Position numbers and translations under genes: made by a program. 64,000 nucleotides of DNA from an uncultured Acidimicrobiales bacterium (GTDB lineage Bacteria > Actinomycetota > Acidimicrobiia > Acidimicrobiales > SHLQ01). The stretch covers positions 79,747-143,746 of the forward strand of contig CALLQB010000035.1 in the NCBI GenBank assembly GCA_938015295.1, in the 5' to 3' direction. The notes beneath the pieces are model-generated. The model did not search any database and had not been told where the DNA came from. It was given only the letters and a program-made list of their open reading frames with translations. Positions 8,056 through 19,032 of this stretch are shown piece after piece. Every line of letters starts with the position of its first letter. Position 1 is the stretch's first letter.

Positions 8056-11000
8056 TCAGCTCCTCGCCGCGGCCATAACCGCTTCGGTTTCGTCAGATCC
8101 GTCGGCTTGGGCAGTTTCGATCGCGGTGAGAACCCGTTTGTAGTCTCGCGGCATCACCTTTGCGAAGGCCGCCGCCTGGGTGACCGGCCACGCTTCGAGC
8201 AGTCGGGCCGCAACGAGTGAGCCGGTGAGCTTGCCATGACGCTCGATGATGTCATGCAAGAAGGCGACGTCGTCGAGACCGGGCGACTCGATGTCGACCA
8301 TCTCGTCATTGAGCCGCCCAGCGAGGTTGCCGTCGGGGTCATAGACAAAGGCGATGCCGCCCGACATACCTGCTCCGAAGTTTCGCCCTGTCTCGCCCAA
8401 GATGACCGCACGTCCGCCGGTCATGTACTCACAACCATGGTCGCCGACGCCTTCGACGACAGCGGTCGCACCCGAGTTCCTCACACAGAACCGCTCGCCG
8501 ACACGGCCCCGGATGAATGCTTCACCGCTTGTTGCCCCATACAGGATTACGTTGCCTGCGATGACGTTCTCGTAGCAAACAAAGTCGGGGTGCATGTGTT
8601 CTGGTGGTGCGATCACGATATGGCCGCCCGACAAGCCTTTGCCCACGTAGTCGTTGGCATCGCCGGTGAGTTTGAGCGAAATTCCCTTCGGGACAAACGC
8701 ACCGAAGCTGTTGCCTGCCGAGCCGCTGAAGTGAGCGTTGATGGTGCCATCGGGCAGACCGTCGGCCCCCCAACGCTTGGTCACCTCGTGGCCAAGCATC
8801 GTGCCCACGGTGCGGTTGCGGTTGCTGATCGGCAAATCGATGCTTAACGGTTCGCGGTTGTCGATTGCCGGTCCAGACATGGCGATGAGGGTCTGATCGA
8901 GCGCCTTGTCGAGACCGTGATCTTGCTCGAACTTCTGGTAGCGATACGAGCCTTCCGGCACCGGCGGCGCGTACAGAATCGGACTGAGATCGAGACCGTC
9001 GGCCTTCCAATGCTCAATGGCAGCAGACGTGTCGAGCGAATCGACCTGGCCAATCGCTTCTTCGATAGACCGGAACCCCAGCTCAGCCAGGATCTCCCTG
9101 ACCTCCTCGGCGATGAATTCAAAGAACGTCTCGACAAACTCAGGTTGCCCAGCGAACTTTTCGCGAAGTTCCGGATCTTGTGTAGCTACTCCGACCGGGC
9201 AGGTGTCGAGGTGACAGACCCGCATCATGACGCAGCCCATCACCACAAGAGGTGCAGTCGCGAAACCAAACTCGTCGCCACCGAGCAAGGCCGCAATAAC
9301 AACGTCGCGCCCGGTCTTGAGTTGGCCGTCGACCTGCACCGAGATGCGGTCACGGAGGCCATTGAGTAACAACGTCTGCTGCGTTTCGGCGAGCCCAAGC
9401 TCCCAAGGCGCTCCGGCATGTTTAACCGAAGTCAACGGCGAAGCACCGGTGCCTCCGTCGAAGCCAGAGATCAGCACGGCATCGGCATGGGCCTTCGATA
9501 CCCCTGCAGCGACCGTTCCGACACCAAGTTCGGCCACGAGTTTGACGTGCACACGGGCCGAGGGGTTCGCATTTTTCAGGTCGTGAATCAGCTGCGCCAA
9601 ATCCTCGATTGAATAGATGTCGTGGTGCGGCGGAGGTGAAATGAGACCGACACCAGGGGTGCTGTGGCGAACCTCGGCAATCCATGGCCAAACCTTGTGC
9701 GCCGGCAGCTGGCCGCCTTCACCAGGCTTTGCACCTTGCGCCATCTTGATCTGGATGTCATCGGCATTCGTCAGATAGTTACTGGTCACACCGAAGCGAC
9801 CTGAAGCCACCTGTTTAATCGACGAGCGGCGAAGATCGCCGTTCTCGTCGGGCACGAAACGGCGAGGATCTTCGCCGCCCTCGCCGGTGTTCGACTTGCC
9901 GCCCAGACGGTTCATCGCGATTGCGAGAGTCTCGTGGGCCTCAGCCGAGATTGACCCGTAGGACATAGCGCCCGTAGCGAACCGCGGGAAGATCGCCGAG
10001 GCCGGTTCAACCTCATCGATGCTTATCGGTGGCCGCAGGTCGTTGCGGAAAGCAAACAAGCCACGAATCGTGGCGAGAGCCTCGGCCTGGTCGTTCACCG
10101 CAGAGGTGTACTCGCGGAAGATGTCGAACCGCTTTTCGCGAGTCGCATGTTGCAGCTTAAACACCGTCTCAGGGTTGAACAGATGATGTTCACCCTCGCG
10201 GCGCCACTGATACTCGCCGCCCACTTCGAGTGTTCGGTGTGCTCGCTGCGATGCCACGGTGGGAAAGGCAAGAGCGTGGCGGCTTGCAACCTCGGCCGCA
10301 ACAACGTCGAGGCCGACGCCGCCAAGTCGACTGGCGCAGCCGACAAAGTAGTGGTCGACCACATCGCTGTTCAGACCGATCGCTTCGAAGATTTGTGCCC
10401 CGGTGTAGGAGGCAACCGTCGAGATGCCCATCTTCGACATCACCTTGAGAATGCCTTTGTCGGTTGCCTTCACATAGTTGAGATGCGCCTGAATTGTCGA
10501 CATTGAGGGGTCAAGACCGCCGGTGCCGTCGAGGATCATCTGATCGAGGCTTTCAAAGGCAACGTACGGACAAATGGCTGAGGCGCCGAACCCAAGCAGC
10601 AGCGCGAAGTGGTGGATCTCTCGAGCATCGCCAGCCTCGGCGACAAGACCAACCCGGTTTCGGGTCTTTTCGTCGACCAGATGATGGTGCACCGCGGCCG
10701 TCGCAAGCAGCGACGGAATAGGAGCGAGCGACTCGGTGGCGCCGCGATCGGACAACACGATAATTGTCGCACCGCCAGCGACCGCTGCGGACGCTTCCTG
10801 CTGCAAACGATCGACGGCGACCGCAAGTCCATCTCCGCCATCGCCGACCTCGTACAGCGCCGAGAGAACCACGGTGGACATATCCTCGAGACCACCAGGC
10901 CCAGAGATGCCGATAAGGCGATCGAGTTGTTCGAGCGTGAGTACCGGGTGCGGCAGGAACACCTGCCGGCAGGATGCCGCCGTGGGTTCAAAGAGGTTGC

Positions 11001-12720
11001 CCTCGGGGCCAAGCTTGGTAAACACCGACGTGACCAACTCTTCACGCATGGCATCGAGCGGCGGATTCGTGACCTGAGCGAACAGCTGTTTGAAATAGTC
11101 AAAGAGCATTCGTGGCTTGTTGGAGAGCACCGCGATTGGTGTGTCGGTTCCCATCGAGCCGATGGCCTCTTTGCCGTCGCGTCCCATGGGAGCGACGAGC
11201 AGCTTAAGTTCTTCGTGGGTGTACCCGAAGGTTTGCTGCCGTTGGGTTAGGGAACCTTCATCAGTGCGCACGATTTCTCGGCGCGGGAGATCGGTAATCT
11301 CAACAAGGTTCTGCTCGAGCCATTCGGCGTACGGGCGTGACGCAGCCAGGTTGGCTTTGATCTCATCGTCGCGAATAATGCGGCCCTCGCGGGTGTCGAT
11401 GAAGAACATTCGGCCCGGTTGCAGGCGGCCCTTCTCGATGATCGAAGCCTGATCGACGTCGACTACGCCGACCTCGCTGGCCATGATGACCAGGCCATCT
11501 TCGGTGACCCAGTATCGCGAAGGTCGGAGGCCATTTCGATCGAGTACGGCCCCGATGACTTCGCCGTCGGTGAAGGCGATGGATGCGGGCCCATCCCATG
11601 GCTCCATGAGCGAAGCGTGATAGCGATAAAAGGCCCGGCGTTCGTCGCTCATCGACTCATGGTTTTCCCAGGGCTCTGGGATCATCATCAAGACGGCTTC
11701 TTGCAACGAGTAGCCACCCATATAGAGAAGCTCTAGCGCTTCGTCGAAGCTTGCGGTATCGCTCGCCCCCGGGGTGCAGACGGGAAAGATCCGGTCGAGG
11801 TCACCGGTGAACAGGTCCGATTGCAGGAGCGATTCTCGTGTGCGCATCCAGTTGCGGTTCCCCTGGACGGTGTTGATCTCGCCGTTGTGAGCGACAAAGC
11901 GGTAGGGATGGGCAAGCGGCCACGACGGAAAGGTGTTCGTGCTGAAGCGGCTGTGAACCAAAGCGAGCGCCGAAACAACTCGCTCGTCGGTGAGTTCGGG
12001 GTAGAACGCCGCCAACTGCGGTGTGGTCAGCATGCCCTTGTAGACAATGGTTCGCGAGTCGAGCGACGGGAAGTACACACCGTCGTGGAATTCGCTCATG
12101 CCGCCCATGGCTTCGTTGGCTTCGTCGGGTCCAGCTTCGAGATGGATCTCGTGTTCGATGCGCTTGCGCAACACAAACGCCCGACGGTCGAGGTCTCGGC
12201 CAGTTTCGTCGCGATCGGGCGTGGTAATGAAGAGCTGGCGGAACGTCGGCATCGTGGCGATTGCGCCTGAACCCAACGACGACGCGTCGGTAGGCACTTC
12301 GCGCCAGCCGAGCACTTCGAGTCCCTCGTCTACGACAAGGCGTTCGATTTCGCGCCGTGCAGCGGCCGCCGTGACCAGATCTTGGGGAAGAAACGCAATG
12401 CCGGTTGCGTAGGTGCCAGCAGCGGGGAGTTCGAAGTCGACGACCGCTTCGTAGAACTCGTGAGGAACCTGGATGATGATGCCGGCACCATCGCCGGTAT
12501 TGACCTCGGCACCCGAGGCGCCGCGGTGCTCGAGAGCGCAAAGAGCCCCAATGCCCTTGGCCACGATGTCGTGGCTACGTCGGCCGTGGATGTCGCAAAC
12601 GAAGTTCAGACCACAAGAGTCGTGTTCGTAGCGAGGATCGTAGAGTCCTTGTGCGGCTGGCAGGTCAGGATTCGATCGAGTTTGTGGACCGCGTGGTCCG
12701 GGCGCCGGTATGGCGGACAT
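8056..12720 (-). CDS. gltB: Glutamate synthase [NADPH] large (alpha) subunit
   Basis: A full-length 1554-residue GOGAT large subunit. The class II amidotransferase domain begins near Cys36 ([16 protein letters not shown]), which becomes N-terminal after propeptide removal and hydrolyses glutamine. The central linker is followed by the FMN synthase domain with GGEDPRRF, then [12 protein letters not shown]. The [3Fe-4S] cysteines lie in [15 protein letters not shown]. The last 250 residues are the GXGXG beta-helix. The ATG at 12720 has AGGAG 5 bases upstream. It heads the operon with gltD and is divergent from the aminopeptidase. Together the two subunits are the main ammonium-assimilation step downstream of glutamine synthetase. 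Confidence 0.98.
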   Translation of the reverse strand: MSAIPAPGPRGPQTRSNPDLPAAQGLYDPRYEHDSCGLNFVCDIHGRRSHDIVAKGIGALCALEHRGASGAEVNTGDGAGIIIQVPHEFYEAVVDFELPAAGTYATGIAFLPQDLVTAAAARREIERLVVDEGLEVLGWREVPTDASSLGSGAIATMPTFRQLFITTPDRDETGRDLDRRAFVLRKRIEHEIHLEAGPDEANEAMGGMSEFHDGVYFPSLDSRTIVYKGMLTTPQLAAFYPELTDERVVSALALVHSRFSTNTFPSWPLAHPYRFVAHNGEINTVQGNRNWMRTRESLLQSDLFTGDLDRIFPVCTPGASDTASFDEALELLYMGGYSLQEAVLMMIPEPWENHESMSDERRAFYRYHASLMEPWDGPASIAFTDGEVIGAVLDRNGLRPSRYWVTEDGLVIMASEVGVVDVDQASIIEKGRLQPGRMFFIDTREGRIIRDDEIKANLAASRPYAEWLEQNLVEITDLPRREIVRTDEGSLTQRQQTFGYTHEELKLLVAPMGRDGKEAIGSMGTDTPIAVLSNKPRMLFDYFKQLFAQVTNPPLDAMREELVTSVFTKLGPEGNLFEPTAASCRQVFLPHPVLTLEQLDRLIGISGPGGLEDMSTVVLSALYEVGDGGDGLAVAVDRLQQEASAAVAGGATIIVLSDRGATESLAPIPSLLATAAVHHHLVDEKTRNRVGLVAEAGDAREIHHFALLLGFGASAICPYVAFESLDQMILDGTGGLDPSMSTIQAHLNYVKATDKGILKVMSKMGISTVASYTGAQIFEAIGLNSDVVDHYFVGCASRLGGVGLDVVAAEVASRHALAFPTVASQRAHRTLEVGGEYQWRREGEHHLFNPETVFKLQHATREKRFDIFREYTSAVNDQAEALATIRGLFAFRNDLRPPISIDEVEPASAIFPRFATGAMSYGSISAEAHETLAIAMNRLGGKSNTGEGGEDPRRFVPDENGDLRRSSIKQVASGRFGVTSNYLTNADDIQIKMAQGAKPGEGGQLPAHKVWPWIAEVRHSTPGVGLISPPPHHDIYSIEDLAQLIHDLKNANPSARVHVKLVAELGVGTVAAGVSKAHADAVLISGFDGGTGASPLTSVKHAGAPWELGLAETQQTLLLNGLRDRISVQVDGQLKTGRDVVIAALLGGDEFGFATAPLVVMGCVMMRVCHLDTCPVGVATQDPELREKFAGQPEFVETFFEFIAEEVREILAELGFRSIEEAIGQVDSLDTSAAIEHWKADGLDLSPILYAPPVPEGSYRYQKFEQDHGLDKALDQTLIAMSGPAIDNREPLSIDLPISNRNRTVGTMLGHEVTKRWGADGLPDGTINAHFSGSAGNSFGAFVPKGISLKLTGDANDYVGKGLSGGHIVIAPPEHMHPDFVCYENVIAGNVILYGATSGEAFIRGRVGERFCVRNSGATAVVEGVGDHGCEYMTGGRAVILGETGRNFGAGMSGGIAFVYDPDGNLAGRLNDEMVDIESPGLDDVAFLHDIIERHGKLTGSLVAARLLEAWPVTQAAAFAKVMPRDYKRVLTAIETAQADGSDETEAVMAAARS

Positions 12721-12981
12721 AACACTCCTAAGAGACGAGAATCGTTACCGGATCGACAGTGATCCGATGCGGTTTCGGCTTGGCACGAATCGGCGCTGAT
12801 TTCGTGTGTCGCCCCAACTTCGTTGTTGACGGTTGAAACTGGCACCCGGTCGTGGCCGGACTCGCTCAGTAGCAACGGTGGCGGAACTCCCAATAGTACC
12901 AGTACGAGCGCCCGTGGACGCTAGCGGAATAAATCCGGGTCTTAACGACCCCAAGCCTTGGGCCGATTGGCAAACTGAACT
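12721..12981. promoter_or_regulatory. Divergent intergenic region gltB / M18 aminopeptidase
   Basis: A 261-base spacer that must hold both divergent promoters. The only clear element is the gltB ribosome-binding site, minus-strand TTAGGAG just before 12720. I see no convincing -10/-35 pair, riboswitch fold or RNA gene in it. Confidence 0.5.
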
Positions 12982-14367
12982 ATGGGAACTTCGGAAATCG
13001 CCTCGTCATCCGCGTCATCATCCACGTCGACTTGCGCATCGTCTTCCGCGCAACCGGATCTGCCGTTTGCCCGGACGATGTGCGCCTTTATCGACGCCGC
13101 TCCGTCACCGTTTCACGTGGCCCAAAACGCCGCTGTAGCGCTAGCAGCAGCAGGCTTTCGGTCTGTTGACCTCGCAAACCCTTGGCCGGGTGCCGGTCGT
13201 TGGTTTGTGCAACGGGGCGGCGCACTTATTGCGTGGGTCGACGAATCCGGTACCGGTGCCCTTTCTCCCAGCGCACCGTTTACCGTGGTTGGTGCGCACA
13301 CCGATAGTCCGAATCTGCGGGTCAAACCGCAACCGAACAAAACGTCGGCGAACTTCATGCAGTTGGGCGTCGAGGTCTACGGAGGTGTGTTGCTGAACTC
13401 GTGGCTTGACCGCGATTTGGGGCTGTCGGGTCGAGTCAGCATCCGTTCTCGTGCCGGCGCTATCGAAGATCGGCTAGTGCTGGTCGATCGCGCGATCGCT
13501 CGCCTTCCGCAGCTTGCCATTCACCTTGACCGCGGTGTCAACGACGGCCTAAAGCTCAACGCACAAACAACGATGTCTCCCGTTTGGGGCCTCGGAACAT
13601 CGGGTGACCACGAGTTTGAGTCGTTCTTGGCTGCCGAGTTGTCAAGCGACGGCCCCGGCAAGATTTCTGCTGGCGATATTGTTTCGTGGGACATCATGCT
13701 GCACGACACGAGCGCCAGCGCTGTGGTTGGCAACGGCGACGAATTTGTGTCGGCGCCGCGCCTAGACAATCAATTGTCGTGTTTCGTCGCACTACAAAGC
13801 ATGTTGCACACCGCTGCGACAGCCAGTCGTGAGTCGGTAGCTATGGTGGCCTTGTTCGATCATGAAGAGGTCGGGTCGGTGTCGTCGACCGGCGCGGCAT
13901 CAGCCCTTTTGCGCAGCATCATCGATCGCAGCGTTATCGGTCGTGGTGGCGACACCGACGCTGTTCACCGAGCGCTGGCCGGATCACTGCTTATTTCCAG
14001 TGACAATGCCCACGCAACCCACCCGAATTACGTCGACCGGCACGAGCCCGAGCACCATGTACACCTCAACGCTGGCCCGGTTATCAAGATCAACGCCAAC
14101 GAGCGTTACGCGACGAACTCCTCAACTGCAGCCGAGTTCCAACTTGCTTGTGAGGCAGCCGGGGTTCCCTTCCAAAGGTTCGTCAACCGCACCGATCTCG
14201 GGTGTGGCTCGACGATTGGGCCACTGACATCTGCAGAACTCGGCATCGCCACCGTCGATGTTGGTTGCCCACAGCTCGCGATGCACTCGGCACGGGAATT
14301 CAGCGGATCGCACGATCCGGGCTACTTGCACGCGGCGCTCAACAATCTGTTTTCCCGCTCCTGCTAA
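12982..14367 (+). CDS. apeB: M18 family aminopeptidase (DNPEP/ApeB-type)
   Basis: A 461-residue co-catalytic metallo-aminopeptidase. The signatures are VGAHTDSPNLRVKP (first metal His and Asp), SWLDRDLGLSGRV (bridging Asp), FDHEEVGSVSSTGA (catalytic Glu pair) and, near the C-terminus, CPQLAMHSAREF (last metal His). SSDNAHATHPNYVDRHEPEH is the family's conserved middle block. These enzymes are cytosolic and trim N-terminal residues, often acidic or hydrophobic, from peptides. The ATG at 12982 gives a short Ser/Thr-rich leader before the conserved core at about residue 25. Length is slightly above the usual 425-435 because of that leader. Confidence 0.95.
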   Translation: MGTSEIASSSASSSTSTCASSSAQPDLPFARTMCAFIDAAPSPFHVAQNAAVALAAAGFRSVDLANPWPGAGRWFVQRGGALIAWVDESGTGALSPSAPFTVVGAHTDSPNLRVKPQPNKTSANFMQLGVEVYGGVLLNSWLDRDLGLSGRVSIRSRAGAIEDRLVLVDRAIARLPQLAIHLDRGVNDGLKLNAQTTMSPVWGLGTSGDHEFESFLAAELSSDGPGKISAGDIVSWDIMLHDTSASAVVGNGDEFVSAPRLDNQLSCFVALQSMLHTAATASRESVAMVALFDHEEVGSVSSTGAASALLRSIIDRSVIGRGGDTDAVHRALAGSLLISSDNAHATHPNYVDRHEPEHHVHLNAGPVIKINANERYATNSSTAAEFQLACEAAGVPFQRFVNRTDLGCGSTIGPLTSAELGIATVDVGCPQLAMHSAREFSGSHDPGYLHAALNNLFSRSC

Positions 14368-14373
14368 GTCTTG

Positions 14374-15996
14374 CTACTCCAACCGCTCGTGTGGTCGGAG
14401 ACGCCGATAGACCCGGCGCGGAGCGACGAGCATCAACAACATCGGGAAGATTTCTAGCCGTCCGATGAGCATCAGAACCGCAAGCACCATGCGGGCAGGG
14501 CGGCTAAACCCATCGATGAATGACGCGGTCGGACCAGCATCGCCCAGCGCAGGTCCCATGTTGCCCATCGAGCCAACCACTCCCCCGACGGCGGTCATCA
14601 AGTCAGCCCCAAGAGCGGTGACCACGACGATGCCGATCACCACGATCACCGCGTACAACACGGTGAATCCGACTACTTTTTCGACCAACGGGTCGGCGAG
14701 TCGGGTGCCGTTGACTTTGATCGGCAGCACAAGATTGCGATGCCGGATGCGTTGCAGGAAACGGTGGACGTAGCTTCGAAGAATCTGGATGCGCACTACT
14801 TTCATGCCACCAGACGTCGAGCCTGCACAACCACCGACCACAAAAAGTCCGAGAAGGATGATCTGTGGCGCCGGAATCCAGGTAACAAAGTCTCCTGGGC
14901 TTCCCGAGTTGGTTGCGTTACTGAAGCCGGTCGACGTCCCAAGCGCCACCGTATTGAAGATGCCCGCCCGGGCTGACTCAGAAAAGGTCAGTGGGCTGTC
15001 GAGCCAGAGCAATGCGCCGACCACAAGCGAGGCAAACACGATCATCCGGAAATAGATACGGAACTCACCGTCGCTTGTGTACGCGTTGTACTCACGCATC
15101 GCGAATCGGTAATGCAACGCGAAGTTCGCGCCCCCGAGAAACATGCCAAAGACCACTGCGGCCTCAATCCAGATGCTTTCAAAACTGCCGATCGAGGAGT
15201 CTTGGGTGCTGAAGCCACCTGTTGCCGCGGTGGAAAGGCCATGGGCAACGGCATCAAAGGGGCCCATGCCCACAGCGAGGTATAACCCGGCGAGCAGCAC
15301 GGTGATACCGAGATAGAGGTACCACAGCCGTTTCGCCATGGTGTTGAGATTGGGAACCATGTGTTCGGACGATGGACCGGGTGCCTCAGCGCCAATCAGA
15401 CCAAGGCCGCCGCGACCCAGCGACGGCAGCACGGTGAGCGCGAGGAGAACAATGCCCATGCCGCCGGCCCAGTTCGTGAACTGCCGGTACAGCAACACTC
15501 CGTGCCCCTGGGCCGAAATTGGCTCGTTGTATCCGAAGAAAACAGTCGAGCCGGTACAGGAGAATCCCGACACCGACTCAAAAACCGCATCGTCCCAGTG
15601 CCGAAAGGTGCCGGCAAGAATGTAGGGAAGCGCTCCTGCGAGGCACGTGAGCACCCAGGTCCAGCCGACGACGGCGAATGACCCTGCCGTATCGAGGGTG
15701 TGCGCTTTCGAGAGACGGCTGAGGAGGTAGCCGACTCCTCCGAGAATCCCAGAGGCTGCGAGGAGAGCCATGGCGTCGGGGTCGCCGTAGCCGATCTCGA
15801 CGGCGGCCGAAATCGCCAACGACACCGCGACCCACATGAACGCGAGCCCGGTGATGTGCATGGTGGCCGAGTCGATTCGCCGACCCGATGTCTCAGTCGT
15901 GATCGACGGTCTCGGATCCCACTTGGGATTCAGAACGTCCCAGGCCGATTGGGTCAGCGCGCCAGCTCGCGTCTCTCGGAGCCGCGGGCGAGTCAC
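14374..15996 (-). CDS. trkH: TrkH/KtrB-type potassium transporter, second copy of the operon
   Basis: A 540-residue polytopic protein with the four pore (P-loop) repeats of the SKT superfamily: SGFSCTGSTV, STAATGGFST, LGTSTGFSN and GSMGNMGPALG. Each carries the selectivity-filter Gly. The GTG at 15996 is preferred because it overlaps the upstream TGA as GTGA and has GGAG about 9 bases upstream. An ATG at 16050 would give 18 more residues but overlap the neighbour by 58 bases. It pairs with the second TrkH homologue and TrkA upstream, and it converges with the aminopeptidase, only 6 bases apart. Confidence 0.93.
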   Translation of the reverse strand: MTRPRLRETRAGALTQSAWDVLNPKWDPRPSITTETSGRRIDSATMHITGLAFMWVAVSLAISAAVEIGYGDPDAMALLAASGILGGVGYLLSRLSKAHTLDTAGSFAVVGWTWVLTCLAGALPYILAGTFRHWDDAVFESVSGFSCTGSTVFFGYNEPISAQGHGVLLYRQFTNWAGGMGIVLLALTVLPSLGRGGLGLIGAEAPGPSSEHMVPNLNTMAKRLWYLYLGITVLLAGLYLAVGMGPFDAVAHGLSTAATGGFSTQDSSIGSFESIWIEAAVVFGMFLGGANFALHYRFAMREYNAYTSDGEFRIYFRMIVFASLVVGALLWLDSPLTFSESARAGIFNTVALGTSTGFSNATNSGSPGDFVTWIPAPQIILLGLFVVGGCAGSTSGGMKVVRIQILRSYVHRFLQRIRHRNLVLPIKVNGTRLADPLVEKVVGFTVLYAVIVVIGIVVVTALGADLMTAVGGVVGSMGNMGPALGDAGPTASFIDGFSRPARMVLAVLMLIGRLEIFPMLLMLVAPRRVYRRLRPHERLE

Positions 15997-17609
15997 CACT
16001 CGACATCTCCAGTGTAGGAACGGCGACGCTGCACTGCGTGAGTCGCCCACTTCGTCTTCGCATAGACAGGGCCGATGAGGTCGCCAAGAGCAACCAACGC
16101 CGGGTAGACGCCCAGGCGTCCGGCGATCATTAACCCAGCCAGGACAAACCTCGCGGGCCCGCCCATCTCAAGAACCACGTTGGTGCCGTCAGAGGCGGCC
16201 GTCTCGACGCCTCCCGACGACACAGCTCCCAGGGTTGCATCGACGCCGAAGATTGGCCCGACATTCGACAACGCGCTCACGGCGGCGATGAACGACAGAT
16301 GTAGCTGTCCGCCAAAAGTGGCGATACCGATCGAGCCGACGAGACCGAGGGCCAGGTACAACGCGGCCACCGAAACCATATGGGTCACGATGTACTCGTC
16401 AACCTTCTTGCCGTTGGCCTTGACGTGGACGACCGATGCGGGGTGAACCTGCTGGACTAGCACCCGTCGCAGATACAGCAGCAGCAGCCGAACGCGGCTG
16501 ATGTGTAGGCCGCCTCCAGCGGAGCCAGACATCGCACCAATTACCATCAGCGAAAACAGCAACGCGTCGAGCGTTGCCGACCATGTGCCTGCGTCGACGA
16601 CCTCGAAGCCGGTCGTCGACGAGTACGAAACCACCGTGAAAATGGTGCGTCGAATGTCGTCTGCATCGCCTCCGTTCACAACACTTGCAACCGCGCTGAC
16701 GACGACCAGCAGGCCAAGGTACGAACGCAACTGCACTGACCTAAACGCCCGTTTCGACGACCCACTCAGCGCCCACCACCAGATAGCGATCGAGGATCCT
16801 GCGATCGCCATGCCGACAATCGCCACCCACTCGAGCGCTGCGGAGTCGTAGAGTTTGAACGATCCGGCTCGCGTCGTGAAGCCACCGGTCGAAACCGTGG
16901 TCAACGACAACAACCAGGCATCGAAGCTCGGCGCGCCGGCCGCCAGGTAGGCCACAAACATCACCACGGAGAACCCGGTGTACAACAACGCAACTCGGCG
17001 CACGACCTCACCGAACTTCGTGCCGAGTGTGCCGCTTGGCCCAGGTCGACCTTTGCCACCGCGCAAGCGATAGGCGCCACCAAAAAGTGGAAGGAGGCCG
17101 AAGCCAATAATGAGCACGCCGAGCCCACCCATCCATTGCGAAACCGCCCGCCAGATCAGCAGGGTTGCGCTTGCCTGCGCCGGGTCGGCGAGTACGGTCA
17201 TTCCCGTGGTCGTGAGACCCGACGCCGACTCGAACAACGCTCCTTCAACATGAAGTTCGCCGCTTACGAGATAGGCGACCGACGAGATCGCGATCATCGT
17301 GCACCAGACAACGGTGGTTACCCCCATTGCTTCGCGCGAGGAGATCCGCTTCGCGAGCCGCACGTAGCGGGACAACACCAGCCCCAAAACCGCTGCCGTT
17401 GCACCGACAATCACAAACGCAACACCATCGTGGAGCCCCGAACCGCTTGCATCACCAAGCCCGGCGAGGCCCGACAGGAAGATCATGATCCCCATCGAAG
17501 TCGTCGTTACCGAGATTGGATAGACGTAGGTGCTTCGCCTGCGGACAAACCGGTTGGCGTCAAACGCCGACCCAACGGGGACACCCTTTTGCGGAGTCGT
17601 GACGGTCAC
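15993..17609 (-). CDS. trkH: TrkH/KtrB-type potassium transporter, first copy of the operon
   Basis: A 538-residue polytopic K+ transporter subunit, divergent from the copy that follows. Its P-loop filters read SGLTTTGMTV, TTVSTGGFTT, VSYSSTTGFEV and ALSNVGPIFG. The conserved block WRAVSQWMGGLGVLIIG lies near residue 160. The C-terminal part resembles KtrB/TrkH dimer helices. The ATG at 17609 overlaps the trkA stop by four bases (ATGA), and its own stop overlaps the next trkH start, so all three genes are translationally coupled. K+ flux through such a channel is gated by a cytosolic RCK protein, here the TrkA upstream. Confidence 0.94.
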   Translation of the reverse strand: MTVTTPQKGVPVGSAFDANRFVRRRSTYVYPISVTTTSMGIMIFLSGLAGLGDASGSGLHDGVAFVIVGATAAVLGLVLSRYVRLAKRISSREAMGVTTVVWCTMIAISSVAYLVSGELHVEGALFESASGLTTTGMTVLADPAQASATLLIWRAVSQWMGGLGVLIIGFGLLPLFGGAYRLRGGKGRPGPSGTLGTKFGEVVRRVALLYTGFSVVMFVAYLAAGAPSFDAWLLSLTTVSTGGFTTRAGSFKLYDSAALEWVAIVGMAIAGSSIAIWWWALSGSSKRAFRSVQLRSYLGLLVVVSAVASVVNGGDADDIRRTIFTVVSYSSTTGFEVVDAGTWSATLDALLFSLMVIGAMSGSAGGGLHISRVRLLLLYLRRVLVQQVHPASVVHVKANGKKVDEYIVTHMVSVAALYLALGLVGSIGIATFGGQLHLSFIAAVSALSNVGPIFGVDATLGAVSSGGVETAASDGTNVVLEMGGPARFVLAGLMIAGRLGVYPALVALGDLIGPVYAKTKWATHAVQRRRSYTGDVEW

Positions 17610-18949
17610 TCGAACAGGTGTGCCGCTTCTTCGATCTCGCCCGGCATGGCGATCGCGACCACGTGGTCGCGGGCCCGAAGCGTGGTGCGCCCTCGGGCGA
17701 TCTGCACGTTGCCGTCCCGGTAGACCGCACCAATCAGCACATCGTGGTTGAGGTGGAGATCGCGTACCTTCTGTCCGTCAGCTGCACTGCCGTTGTTGAT
17801 TTCGAAGTCGACCACTTCGGCCTCGCCCTCAAGGAAGGTCTTTACCGACGAAACACTGCCCCGTAGGTACCGCAGCACGCCGTTGGCAGCGGCTGTCCGA
17901 GGTGATGTTGCCGCATCGATGCCAGCTCCGTGAAGCAATGGCAACAGCTCGAGTCGGTGAGCGAGAGAGATTGTTTCGTCGGCGCCCTCAGCTTTTGCGA
18001 AAAGGCAGGCAAGGATGTTGGCCGCATCTTCTCCGGTGAGCGCGATGACGACGTCGAAGTCGCCAACCTTTGCATCACGAAGGAGTTCGCTGTCGGTGAT
18101 GTCGCCATGAAGCACCAACGCGCTATTGAGCTTTTCGGCCAACTCATCGCACCGTTCGGCGTCGCGGTCGATGATCACAACTTCGGCGCCCCGTTCGTCG
18201 AGGAGCTCGGCAAGGATGAGCGCCGTCCGGCCGCCGCCCAGCAGCATGATGCGCCGGGGAAGGTCGCGCGAAAGGCCAAGAAGGTCGGCGACCAGCCGAC
18301 GAGCTTCTTTTTTGATAACAACTCGAAGGCCGTCATCGGCCATCAGCACATGGTCGCGGCGTGGGATAACGGTTTTGCCGTCGCGGGTAATGGCGCCGAC
18401 CATAAACGGCCAGTCAGGGGCAAATTCAGCCGCAACATCGGAGAGTTGTTTGCCCACCAGCTTCGCGCCCTCGCGCAGGCGGGCGCCCAGCACCACTACT
18501 TCGCCTTTACACATCGTTACGACTTCGCTGGCCCCCGGGTACTCGAGCAGCGACAACAGTTCGCGAGCGGTTTCATCGTCGGGGTCGATTACCTGATCGA
18601 CCTCAAGGGCCGCCCTCACCGCCGCGCCGTGTGATCCGCGCAGCTCTTCGGATTCGATGCGAATAATCGTCTTGTCGACGCCCGCCTGTTTGGCGAGCTT
18701 CGACGCAACGAGGTTGACCTCGTCGTTGGTCGTTACGGCGATCAACATGTCGCAGCGTTCGAGCCCTGCGGTTTTTAGCACCGAGGGGTGCGTGCCGCTG
18801 CCCGCTACCACCTGCACACTGGTCTCGGTTTCAATCTTTCGCCGCGCGCTAGCGCTGGATTCGACGACAACAACATCGTGGCCCTCGCGTCCAAGCGTTT
18901 GGGCAACGTGGGAACCGACCTCGCCGGCTCCGATAACGATGATGTGCAT
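17606..18949 (-). CDS. trkA: Trk system potassium uptake protein TrkA
   Basis: A 447-residue cytosolic gating subunit with two tandem RCK units. The first NAD-binding loop is IIVIGAGEVGSHVAQTLG at the N-terminus and the second is RIMLLGGGRTALILAELL, near residue 230. A TrkA_C domain follows each, with DHVLMADDGLRVV closing the first. It binds NAD(H)/ATP and opens the TrkH pore. First gene of the trkA-trkH-trkH operon. One TrkA serving two different TrkH subunits is inferred from the arrangement. Confidence 0.95.
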   Translation of the reverse strand: MHIIVIGAGEVGSHVAQTLGREGHDVVVVESSASARRKIETETSVQVVAGSGTHPSVLKTAGLERCDMLIAVTTNDEVNLVASKLAKQAGVDKTIIRIESEELRGSHGAAVRAALEVDQVIDPDDETARELLSLLEYPGASEVVTMCKGEVVVLGARLREGAKLVGKQLSDVAAEFAPDWPFMVGAITRDGKTVIPRRDHVLMADDGLRVVIKKEARRLVADLLGLSRDLPRRIMLLGGGRTALILAELLDERGAEVVIIDRDAERCDELAEKLNSALVLHGDITDSELLRDAKVGDFDVVIALTGEDAANILACLFAKAEGADETISLAHRLELLPLLHGAGIDAATSPRTAAANGVLRYLRGSVSSVKTFLEGEAEVVDFEINNGSAADGQKVRDLHLNHDVLIGAVYRDGNVQIARGRTTLRARDHVVAIAMPGEIEEAAHLFE

Positions 18950-19032
18950 AGGTATCTATCCTCGCCGTTCGCCTGCATCAAGGGAGGGATTGGGAGTGAA
19001 ATTTCTTTACGTTGTGGACTCGACTCGTTGTG

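Noticed and set aside
12721..12981. RNA gene or riboswitch upstream of gltB
   Set aside because: No recognisable fold; treated as a divergent promoter region.
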